64,000 bases of DNA from Paenibacillus endoradicis. GTDB taxonomy: Bacteria; Bacillota; Bacilli; Paenibacillales; Paenibacillaceae. The stretch is from positions 310,001-374,000 of the forward strand of contig NZ_JANQBB010000005.1 in assembly GCF_024721975.1 (NCBI RefSeq), written 5' to 3'. Below, piece after piece: positions 56,665-64,000 of the stretch. Within the stretch, counting starts at the first letter, position 1. Every line of letters starts with the position of its first letter. Under the pieces are notes generated by a model, which was not told the origin of the DNA, ran no database searches, and saw only the letters and a list, made by a program, of their open reading frames with translations. Both the position numbers and the translations under genes were made by a program.

Positions 56665-58951
56665 TCGAAACAGTGAAGAGCGGCGTGTACGAGATATTAT
56701 ACAATTAGTTCGCAAGCGCTTAGAGCATATAGAGGATGAGAAAGGTGATGTCAAATCAGAAATAGTAGATATTAAAACCAATTTCTGGGACGATGTTACT
56801 TTAAACTTTGAGGATTCTGCGGAATCTGCCGAAAGTCATGCGAGTATGAAACAACAAGCAGAATTGCTTTCAGAACGAGAACGTAGTTATAGACTACTGT
56901 CTGAACAAATTCGATTGCTGCATAAATTTGAGCAGAGTCCTTATTTTGGAAGAATTGATGTTTCAGAAGCTGGCGGACCTGTGGAGGCTATATATCTCGG
57001 AGTAGGCTCACTGCTCGATGATAATAATGAGAACTACTTGATCTACGATTGGCGGGCTCCGATAAGCAGCGTCTATTATGATTATGGACCTGGACCGATT
57101 ACTTACCGTACGCCTAGTGGTGACATTGATGGCGAAATGACATTGAAGCGTCAATATAATATTCGTTATGGCAATTTAGTAAGTATGTTCGATACTGGAG
57201 TAACGATCGGAGACGAGATTTTACAAGAAGTTCTTGGCAAACATTCCGATGCTCAGATGAAAAGTATTGTTGCTACAATTCAACAAGAACAAAACGCCAT
57301 TATTCGCAATGAACAAGCGAAATTGTTAGTTGTTCAAGGTTCAGCGGGAAGCGGGAAAACTTCAGCTGCACTGCAACGTGTAGCGTATTTACTATATCGT
57401 TACCGTGAAAGTTTGAACGCAGATCAGATTGTCCTTTTCAGTCCCAATCCAATGTTCAATAGCTATGTCTCAACGGTGTTACCTGAACTCGGCGAGCAAA
57501 ATATGCAACAAACAACATATCAACAATATTTAGAACATAGATTAGGTCGTAAAATTCATCTAGAAGATCCTTTTACACAAATGGAATACAGCTTAACTCA
57601 GTATGAGGATGAGCATTATGAAGCTCGTATGGCAAGTATTCATTTGAAATCCTCTACTGAGTTTATGAATGTCATTAATGATTACGTCAAGTATCTAAGT
57701 GAGCAAGGTATGAAGTTTAAAAATATCGTATTCCGTGATAAAGTACTCATCTCACATGAGCAAATAACGGAACAATTTTATCGATTAGATCCAACGCAAT
57801 CGATACCACTGCGCCTGAAGGAATTAACAGATTGGTTGCTCAAGGAATTATATGCATTAGGGAAAGTAGAGCAACAAGAAGCTTGGGTTGATGAAGAAAT
57901 AGAGTTACTTGATACTGAGCAATATGCCGAAGCATTCCAACATCTAATAAAAAAGAAGAAGTTCAATGAAAACTCATTCGATGATTTTCAAGCTGAGCGA
58001 GATTACTTAGCGACTAAAATTGTTCAACAGCAGTTCAAAAAACTTAGAAGCCATGTGAAGCAGCTTAGATATGTAGACGTAAAAGGTGTCTACAAAAAAA
58101 TGTTTATTCAGAAGCAATGGGGTAATGCTTCCAACCCGCTTTGGTCTGACATTGCAAAATTAACATTAGATGCTTTATCGCGAAACATTATGTTGTATGA
58201 AGATGCGACACCATATTTGTATCTAAAAGAAAAATTAGAAGGATTCCAAACGAATACGAGTGTAAAATATGTATTTATTGATGAAGGTCAAGATTATTCA
58301 GCTTTTCAACTGCAATACATGAGGAAAATATTCCCTAGAAGCAAGATGACTATTGTAGGAGATTTGAATCAATCGATATTTGTTCACTCTTCTTTGCAGG
58401 AGAAGTTCACTCCTTTCGAGAATTTATTCTCAGAGGAAGAAACGGAACGTATGACATTGCTTCGTAGCTATCGCTCTACTCATGAGATTATCGAATTCAC
58501 AGCATCGATGATTGAAGGTGGTGACCAGATTATCCCGTTCAATCGCCATGGCGAAGTTCCAGAAGTTACTGTACTTGATTCAGTCGATCAGTATGATCAA
58601 CAAATCGATGACAAATTACATCATTGGATTCGTGAAGGCTATACCTCTATTGCAATTATTTGCAAGACGGCTCATGAAAGTAAGTTGGTCTTTGAACGAT
58701 TACAAGATAGGTGGAAAGTATTACGCTTAGTCGATCAAGAAACAGTTACATTCCAGCAAGGTATTATGGTCATTCCTGCTTACTTAGCTAAAGGTGTAGA
58801 ATTTGATGCTGTTATGATCTATGACGCGAGTTCCAAACAATATCATTTGGAACGTGAACGGAAATTGTTCTATACAGCCTGTACAAGAGCAATGCATGAA
58901 TTACATCTATTTTCACTTGGAAAACCATCGCCATTTATTCCAAACAAATAA
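56645..58951 (+). CDS. helD: HelD-like RNA polymerase recycling helicase (UvrD superfamily)
   Basis: HelD removes stalled RNA polymerase from DNA. The 768-residue length is close to B. subtilis HelD. An N-terminal antiparallel coiled coil (about 1-95) would enter the polymerase secondary channel. The helicase core follows: Walker A VQGSAGSGKTSAAL near 228, FIDEGQDYSAFQL near 545, VGDLNQSIF, LLRSYRSTHEI and a C-terminal YTACTRAMHEL. GGGAGGAACAT precedes ATG inside the end of the hydrolase gene, a 20-bp overlap. Confidence 0.92.
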   Translation: MSSITDDRNSEERRVRDIIQLVRKRLEHIEDEKGDVKSEIVDIKTNFWDDVTLNFEDSAESAESHASMKQQAELLSERERSYRLLSEQIRLLHKFEQSPYFGRIDVSEAGGPVEAIYLGVGSLLDDNNENYLIYDWRAPISSVYYDYGPGPITYRTPSGDIDGEMTLKRQYNIRYGNLVSMFDTGVTIGDEILQEVLGKHSDAQMKSIVATIQQEQNAIIRNEQAKLLVVQGSAGSGKTSAALQRVAYLLYRYRESLNADQIVLFSPNPMFNSYVSTVLPELGEQNMQQTTYQQYLEHRLGRKIHLEDPFTQMEYSLTQYEDEHYEARMASIHLKSSTEFMNVINDYVKYLSEQGMKFKNIVFRDKVLISHEQITEQFYRLDPTQSIPLRLKELTDWLLKELYALGKVEQQEAWVDEEIELLDTEQYAEAFQHLIKKKKFNENSFDDFQAERDYLATKIVQQQFKKLRSHVKQLRYVDVKGVYKKMFIQKQWGNASNPLWSDIAKLTLDALSRNIMLYEDATPYLYLKEKLEGFQTNTSVKYVFIDEGQDYSAFQLQYMRKIFPRSKMTIVGDLNQSIFVHSSLQEKFTPFENLFSEEETERMTLLRSYRSTHEIIEFTASMIEGGDQIIPFNRHGEVPEVTVLDSVDQYDQQIDDKLHHWIREGYTSIAIICKTAHESKLVFERLQDRWKVLRLVDQETVTFQQGIMVIPAYLAKGVEFDAVMIYDASSKQYHLERERKLFYTACTRAMHELHLFSLGKPSPFIPNK

Positions 58952-58968
58952 CTTCAATGTTATGTTTG

Positions 58969-59013
58969 CAAGCTATACGATATTTATTTTATGTAAATCG
59001 TATAGCTTGTTTT
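58969..59013 (+). terminator. Terminator after helD
   Basis: CAAGCTATACGAT (58969-58981) and ATCGTATAGCTTG (58997-59009) form a perfect 13-bp stem followed by TTTT. The remaining spacer before glgB holds a TATAAT (59111-59116) that may be the glgB -10, without a good -35. Confidence 0.85.
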
Positions 59014-59149
59014 AATTCTATGTTGTAATAAATGGGGATTTTCTCTTTAATATGATGTATAGTGCAAATGAATGGGCTAGTGGTTCATGTTCTAATGATT
59101 ATGTAAATAATATAATAGATTTATAGCCAAACCTACTGGGGGTGAAGTG

Positions 59150-61054
59150 ATGGATACTGCAATGTTCGGTATTACAGAGCAGGATCTCTATTTATTCAAT
59201 CGTGGTTCATCGCATCATAGCTATAGGTTTATGGGGGCACATCCTGTCTACTGGGAAGGCGAAGATGGTATTCGATTTGCTGTATGGGCACCTAATGCAA
59301 TAGAAGTCTCGGTTGTTGGTGATTTCAATCAATGGAATGGTCATCATCATAAATTGAGTAGAGTAGCGAGATCTGGTGTTTTTGTAACATTTATTCCCCA
59401 TTTGAAAGTTGGCACACTCTATAAGTATGAAATCTTAACTAATTACAATGAACGAAAAGTGAAAAGTGATCCTTACGCTTTTTATAGTGAGCGACGACCT
59501 AATACAGCATCTATTGTAGAAGGTTTACCAGCCTTTAATTGGACCGATCAGAACTGGTATCGTGAGCAATCTATAAAGCCATCTTATGAAAAACCGATGT
59601 TAATTTATGAGGTTCATGCAGGATCATGGAAAATAAAAGGTAAAGAAGATTACTATACGTACACCGAGTTAGCAGAACATCTCGTTCCGTATGCAGCAGA
59701 TTGGGGATATACTCATATTGAGTTATTGCCAATTACAGAGCATCCACTCGATCAGTCTTGGGGGTATCAAGTTGTTGGATTTTATAGTCCAACGAGTAGA
59801 TTTGGATCTCCGGAACAACTGAAGCAATTGATTAATGAATGTCATAGACATCATATTGGTGTTATCTTGGATTGGGTTCCTGGTCATTTCTGTAAAGACG
59901 ATCATGGCTTAAGATCATTCGATGGTACACCAATTTTTGAAGGTGCAGATTGGAAGCGAGCTGAGCTACCGTTATGGGGCACATTAAGCTTCGATTACAG
60001 TAAACATGAAGTTCAAAGTTTTCTTGTTTCAAACGCTATTTATTGGTTAGATCAATTTCATTTTGATGGCTTACGTGTTGATGCCGTTGCTTCTATGCTC
60101 GACCTTCACATGGATAAGCCACCTGAATTGCATACATTAAATGCTGATGGCGGTCATATTAATTTACACGCTATCGCATTCCTCCACAAATTAAATGAAA
60201 CTATATTTCATTATTACCCCGACGTATTGATGTTAGCGGAGGATTCCTCATCCTACGCATCCGTAACAAAGCCAACTTATATGGGAGGCTTAGGATTTAA
60301 CTACAAATGGAATATGGGCTGGATGAACGATATGCTCAAATACATGTCTCTCCCGCCGTCAACCCGCACAGAACGTCATCAACTCATAACTTTTTCTATA
60401 TGGTACGCTTTCAACGAAAATTATGTATTACCACTTTCTCATGATGAAGTTGTTCATGGGAAACGTTCCCTACTTAATAAAATGTGGGGGAATTACGATC
60501 AAAAATTCGCGCAATTGCGATTATTTTATGGATACTGGATGACTCATCCTGGTAAAAAATTGCTCTTTATGGGTAGTGAATGGGGCCAATTCGATGAGTG
60601 GAAAGATCAAGATATGCTTGATTGGATTGTTCTGCAATACGATGCACATCAAAAAATGCATCATTATTCTAAACAATTGAATTGGTTATACCGTAACACA
60701 CCTATTCTTTGGGAAAATGAGTTTAATCCGAGCACATTTGACTGGATTGATGTAAATAATGCAGAGCAATCTGTCATCTCTTTCAGCAGGAAAAGTCAAT
60801 CTGGAGTGCTTGTAGTTGTCGTAAATTTCTCTCCGCATTATTACGCTCCTTATCGTATTGGAGTGCCACAAAAAGGCATATATACGATCCTGTTGCATAG
60901 TAATGAACTGGAGTACGGTGGTACAACCGAACATGTTCAGCGAGAGGTACATAGCGAATCGATCGGTATTCATGGTCGTGAGCAAAGTATTTCTATTGAA
61001 CTCCCCCCATTTACATTCATGCTATACACACTTCATTCGGGGGACACCATTTAA
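59150..61054 (+). CDS. glgB: 1,4-alpha-glucan branching enzyme GlgB
   Basis: GlgB forms alpha-1,6 branches in glycogen. From ATG 59150 (GGGGGTGA about six bases before; GTG 59147 is too close) the protein has 634 residues. It has an N-terminal CBM48 domain ([20 protein letters not shown]), then a GH13 barrel with [11 protein letters not shown] (nucleophile Asp near 309), LAEDSS (acid Glu near 363) and LSHDEVVHG (near 430), and a C-terminal beta domain. It starts the glgB-glgC-glgD-glgA cluster. Confidence 0.97.
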   Translation: MDTAMFGITEQDLYLFNRGSSHHSYRFMGAHPVYWEGEDGIRFAVWAPNAIEVSVVGDFNQWNGHHHKLSRVARSGVFVTFIPHLKVGTLYKYEILTNYNERKVKSDPYAFYSERRPNTASIVEGLPAFNWTDQNWYREQSIKPSYEKPMLIYEVHAGSWKIKGKEDYYTYTELAEHLVPYAADWGYTHIELLPITEHPLDQSWGYQVVGFYSPTSRFGSPEQLKQLINECHRHHIGVILDWVPGHFCKDDHGLRSFDGTPIFEGADWKRAELPLWGTLSFDYSKHEVQSFLVSNAIYWLDQFHFDGLRVDAVASMLDLHMDKPPELHTLNADGGHINLHAIAFLHKLNETIFHYYPDVLMLAEDSSSYASVTKPTYMGGLGFNYKWNMGWMNDMLKYMSLPPSTRTERHQLITFSIWYAFNENYVLPLSHDEVVHGKRSLLNKMWGNYDQKFAQLRLFYGYWMTHPGKKLLFMGSEWGQFDEWKDQDMLDWIVLQYDAHQKMHHYSKQLNWLYRNTPILWENEFNPSTFDWIDVNNAEQSVISFSRKSQSGVLVVVVNFSPHYYAPYRIGVPQKGIYTILLHSNELEYGGTTEHVQREVHSESIGIHGREQSISIELPPFTFMLYTLHSGDTI

Positions 61055-61070
61055 CAAGGAGATGATGTCC

Positions 61071-62231
61071 ATGGTTCGAAAAGAAATGATAGCAATGTTA
61101 TTAGCCGGTGGTGAAGGTAAAAGATTAGGTGTATTAACGAAAGATTTAGCAAAACCCGCTGTTTTTTTTGGTGGGAAATATAGAATTATAGATTTTACAC
61201 TTAGTAATTGTGCACATTCAGGGATAGATACTGTTGGTGTCCTTACACAGTATCAACCTTTAGAACTTAATCGGTATCTCGGAATTGGCACACCATGGGG
61301 ACTTGATCGTCGTGATGGTGGGATGACAATTCTACCTCCTTATATGCAAAAAGAAGGCGGCGTCTGGTACAAGGGAACAGCCAATGCCATTTATCAAAAC
61401 ATTTCATTTATTGAACGATATGATCCGGAGTATGTGCTAATCATTTCAGGTGATCACATCTATAAGATGGATTATGATCTTATGTTGCAAAATCATAAAA
61501 AAACAGGTGCAGCAGTTACGATCGCTGGTTTTGAGGTTGATTGGAAAGATGCTAGCCGATTTGGATTGATGCATATTGATGATGATTCCGTCATTACTGG
61601 TTTTGAAGAGAAGCCGAAAAATCCAACTAGTAATTTAGCGTCGATGGGCGTTTATATATTTAATTGGAATGATTTGAAACAGTATTTGGTTAACGATGAA
61701 GACAATGTCTTATCGAGCAACGATTTTGGTAAAGATATCATTCCGGCAATGATGGATGATAGTTTATTATGTTCTTGCTATATTTTTGATGGATATTGGA
61801 AAGATGTAGGAACGATTGATAGTTTATGGGAAGGTAATATGGACTTGTTAGAAGATGAACCTTCGCTTGATCTTGGTGACCCTAACTGGCGTATTTACTC
61901 AGTAAATCCTAATCAACCTGCACAATTTGTAACTGCAACTGCAAAAGTAACTTCTAGTCTTATTACAGAAGGATGTTTTGTCGAAGGTGATGTTGACCGT
62001 TCTATATTGTTCTATGGTGTAACGGTTTCTGAAGGTAGTGTTGTGAAGGAATCTGTCATTATGCCTAAAGTAAAGGTGGGAAAAAACGTTCAAATCTATC
62101 GAGCGATTATCGGTGATGGGGCAATTATTGAAGATGATGCTGTTATAGGTACAGCTGATAGTGATGAAATAACGGTTATTCCAGTTGGTGAGCATGTGTA
62201 TCCACAGGATCAATTGATGGGGGTGGAGTAA
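61071..62231 (+). CDS. glgC: Glucose-1-phosphate adenylyltransferase GlgC (catalytic subunit)
   Basis: GlgC makes ADP-glucose from ATP and glucose-1-phosphate. The 386-residue protein begins [23 protein letters not shown]: the nucleotide-binding GGxGxRL and [19 protein letters not shown] are intact. Further catalytic and binding motifs are [20 protein letters not shown] and FEEKPKNP. A left-handed beta-helix C-terminus follows. ATG 61071 lies eight bases after AAGGAG; the open frame runs far upstream but overlaps glgB. It ends one base into glgD. Confidence 0.97.
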   Translation: MVRKEMIAMLLAGGEGKRLGVLTKDLAKPAVFFGGKYRIIDFTLSNCAHSGIDTVGVLTQYQPLELNRYLGIGTPWGLDRRDGGMTILPPYMQKEGGVWYKGTANAIYQNISFIERYDPEYVLIISGDHIYKMDYDLMLQNHKKTGAAVTIAGFEVDWKDASRFGLMHIDDDSVITGFEEKPKNPTSNLASMGVYIFNWNDLKQYLVNDEDNVLSSNDFGKDIIPAMMDDSLLCSCYIFDGYWKDVGTIDSLWEGNMDLLEDEPSLDLGDPNWRIYSVNPNQPAQFVTATAKVTSSLITEGCFVEGDVDRSILFYGVTVSEGSVVKESVIMPKVKVGKNVQIYRAIIGDGAIIEDDAVIGTADSDEITVIPVGEHVYPQDQLMGVE

Positions 62232-63346
62232 TGAAGAAGCAAAAGATTATGGGCGTTATTAATCTTATTCATGAAAAAGATGATCTTGATGCATTAACAC
62301 TAGGCCGTTGTACCGCAACTGTTCCATTCGGATCTCGCTATCGTATTATTGATTTTACATTATCCAATATGGTTAATTCACGAATCAATGAAGTAGGTAT
62401 CTTTGTCCATCGCAAATATCGCTCGCTAATGGATCATATCGGAAGTGGGAAAAGTTGGGACTTACAACATCGTCAAAGTGGATTATTTGTATTACCTCCT
62501 ATAACTGACGACGTCCAAGAATTAAGTCGTGGTGATCTATTTCATTTTTACCAAAATCGTGATTACTTCTTACGTTCACAGCCAGAATATGTGCTAATTA
62601 CACGTAGTCATATGATTTGTAATATTGATTATCAACAAGTGCTTGCTTTCCACCTAGAGCAAGAAGCCGATATTACTGTTGTATGTAAAGAAAGCATTGA
62701 ACCATTACTTGGTAGAGCTAGAAAAGTACGTATGAATGAGTCAGGTAGAATTACTGAAATTCAAGATTCTTATGGTCCTATGATAAGTGATTTTTCGAAT
62801 ATGGAAATGTATTTGATGAAGAAAGAGTTACTTATGGATCTAGTTGAAACATCATTAGCTAAAGGGCAAGATCATCTTGTAAGACATGCTATTTTCTCTA
62901 AATTAGATCAGTTGAAAGTGTTTGGTTATATTCATGATGGTTTCCTAGCATGCGTGAATACGATAAATAGTTACTATGGTAATAGTATGAAATTGCTTAA
63001 TCCTCAAGTGTGGAAGGAGCTATTCTACGAGCCAGGTCCGATCTATACAAAAGTAAAAGATGGTCCTCCAGCCAGGTATAAGCAAGATGCTGTCGTTGAA
63101 CAGTCTATTATTGCAAATGGTTGTCTAATAGAAGGTACTGTACGTAATAGTATCCTGTTCCGCGGGGTACATGTTCATAAAGGGGCAGTTGTTGAAGATA
63201 GTATTATTATGCAAAATGGAGTCATTCTACCAAATAGTATTGTGAAATGTAGCATCTTCGATAAGGATGTTGTCATTGAGGAAAATAGGGAAGTTCGGGG
63301 CGTTGAGACTGGACCTTACCTTGCACCAAAGCGTCGTATTATCTAA
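62231..63346 (+). CDS. glgD: GlgD, non-catalytic homologue of glucose-1-phosphate adenylyltransferase
   Basis: The 371 residues align with GlgC along the whole length ([32 protein letters not shown], left-handed helix repeats). The N-terminal GGxGxRL nucleotide loop is replaced by INLIHEKDDLDALTLGRC, and the Lys of KPAV is lost. This fits GlgD, the regulatory partner that activates GlgC in a hetero-oligomer in Firmicutes. The start codon overlaps the glgC stop (TAATG), indicating coupled synthesis. Confidence 0.95.
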   Translation: MKKQKIMGVINLIHEKDDLDALTLGRCTATVPFGSRYRIIDFTLSNMVNSRINEVGIFVHRKYRSLMDHIGSGKSWDLQHRQSGLFVLPPITDDVQELSRGDLFHFYQNRDYFLRSQPEYVLITRSHMICNIDYQQVLAFHLEQEADITVVCKESIEPLLGRARKVRMNESGRITEIQDSYGPMISDFSNMEMYLMKKELLMDLVETSLAKGQDHLVRHAIFSKLDQLKVFGYIHDGFLACVNTINSYYGNSMKLLNPQVWKELFYEPGPIYTKVKDGPPARYKQDAVVEQSIIANGCLIEGTVRNSILFRGVHVHKGAVVEDSIIMQNGVILPNSIVKCSIFDKDVVIEENREVRGVETGPYLAPKRRII

Positions 63347-63360
63347 AAATTCCAATAAAG

Positions 63361-63571
63361 GTTCAAAAAGTGGGCTTTCAGAATCGAGAAGATGAGACGC
63401 TACTTGAGAAAGGCGGAAGCGCAAGTGTACGTGATTGGTACACGCGAACCTACGATGTTTCTTTAAGAAACATACATTGGAAGCTTATGCCGTACTTTCC
63501 AAGTTCGTTTCATAGTCGATGTCGAGCATGCTACAACATGTTACTTCGTTATCAAAGCCCGCTTTTTGAAC
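63361..63571 (-). repeat. Dispersed repeat family R, copy 11 (orientation B, one module)
   Basis: The copy runs from GTTCAAAAAGTGGGCTTTCA to GCCCGCTTTTTGAAC with GAAGCGCAAGTGTACGTG, one 40-bp module in degraded form (ATGTTTCTTTAAGAAACAT) and CGTTATCAAAGCCCGC. It separates glgD from glgA inside the glycogen operon and ends 22 bp before the glgA start. Confidence 0.9.
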
Positions 63572-63592
63572 TACATTTAGGAGGTAGAGAGA

Positions 63593-64000
63593 ATGAACGT
63601 ACTGTTTGTAACTTCTGAAGCTGTGCCTGTTGCTAAGAGTGGTGGATTAGCTGATGTTGCAGGTGCACTGCCAAAGGCATTAGATGTGCAAGATGTAAAG
63701 ACAAGCATTGTATTACCTAAATACGGTTCCATTAAGCCTCAATACTTAGAACATTTCTCGCGCATAGCAGAATTTGAGGTAGGTTTTGGTTGGCGCAATC
63801 AATATTGCGGATTATGGAGGGGCGAACTTGAGGGAATAACTTATTATCTGATCGATAATGAGCATTATTTCAAGCGAAGTGGCTTATACGGATATGGCGA
63901 CGACGCTGAACGATTCGTGTTCTTCTCAGCCGCAGTTCTCGAGGCAGGACCATATTACGGACAAAAGTTCGATATCGTCCATTGTAATGATTGGCAAACA
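63593..64000 (+). CDS. glgA: Glycogen synthase GlgA (N-terminal part; runs off the right edge)
   Basis: GlgA elongates glycogen with ADP-glucose. The first 136 residues are present: MNVLFVTSEAVPVAKSGGLADV contains the ADP-glucose-binding K-x-G-G-L motif. FVFFSAAVLEAG and DIVHCNDWQT match the GT5 N-domain. TTAGGAGGTAGAGAGA precedes ATG. It completes the glgBCDA set. The rest of the gene lies outside the window. Confidence 0.96.
   Translation, partial: MNVLFVTSEAVPVAKSGGLADVAGALPKALDVQDVKTSIVLPKYGSIKPQYLEHFSRIAEFEVGFGWRNQYCGLWRGELEGITYYLIDNEHYFKRSGLYGYGDDAERFVFFSAAVLEAGPYYGQKFDIVHCNDWQT

Noticed and set aside
60858..61070. Extended N-terminus of GlgC upstream of 61071
   Set aside because: It would overlap the end of glgB by nearly 200 bp. 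The ribosome binding site and family N-terminus both indicate ATG 61071.
63370..63618. 82-codon open frame across the R element before glgA
   Set aside because: It is the translation of the repeat itself and overlaps the glgA start in another frame.

Overview
The window is about 64 kb of low-GC Gram-positive, endospore-forming chromosome. Gene content and order match the conserved Bacillales 'dnaK to sigA' backbone. The sporulation genes yqfC/yqfD, sigma-E-like and sigma-G-like promoters, AddAB in place of RecBCD, a class-I heat-shock operon with a CIRCE operator, a T-box glyQS and a type B RNase P RNA all fit. The glgBCDA cluster and the repeat style suggest Paenibacillaceae, but the genus is an inference. 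No phage, plasmid, transposase, CRISPR array or tRNA gene was seen.

Layout. 1-5660: tail of an unidentified gene, then hrcA-grpE-dnaK-dnaJ behind a sigma-A promoter and CIRCE. 5660-7440: a small acidic ORF with a consensus sigma-G promoter, an orphan membrane-anchored protein and a decayed heme-monooxygenase-like pseudogene. 7490-11425: prmA, a site-2 protease, rsmE and mtaB. 11430-14810: a Na/Pi cotransporter homologue on the minus strand and an RlmI-type methyltransferase, separated by repeats. 14829-23211: addB-addA, an unknown exported protein and a HIT protein. 23227-35212: rpsU-yqeY, nfeD-floA, yqfC-yqfD-phoH-pgpH-ybeY-dgkA-cdd, era and yqzL. 35263-46795: recO, T-box-glyQ-glyS, ppsR, a YqxD homologue, dnaG-sigA, trmK and a Nif3-like gene. 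46834-50846: rnpB, a subtilisin-like protease on the minus strand, and DUF3907 and DUF1540 proteins. 50974-58951: more accessory content, with a GH43 glycosidase and serine hydrolase pair, then an overlapping ABC ATPase, membrane hydrolase and HelD operon. 59150-64000: glycogen synthesis genes glgB-glgC-glgD and the start of glgA.

Two kinds of structure are not explained by genes. First, a dispersed intergenic repeat of about 170-290 bp (called family R here) occurs as eight full copies plus fragments and one divergent relative. It has terminal inverted repeats, internal hairpins and a 40-bp module present zero, one or three times. Second, dnaK, era and ppsR share a leader just upstream of their ribosome binding sites. 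A hairpin loop in each leader is complementary over 8-11 nt to sequence between it and the start codon, and the pairing is kept by matching base changes. All three leaders directly follow a family R copy. These are the best candidates for undescribed biology here. Most of the rest is ordinary housekeeping chromosome.

Gene interplay: HrcA represses its own chaperone operon through CIRCE. PrmA, RsmE, MtaB, YbeY, Era, TrmK, rnpB and the RlmI-like enzyme form a ribosome and tRNA maturation set. DnaG and SigA form the macromolecular-synthesis pair. AddAB and RecO serve recombination repair. GlgBCDA builds glycogen. Start codons were re-chosen by Shine-Dalgarno spacing where the longest frame was implausible, and each case is stated in its entry.
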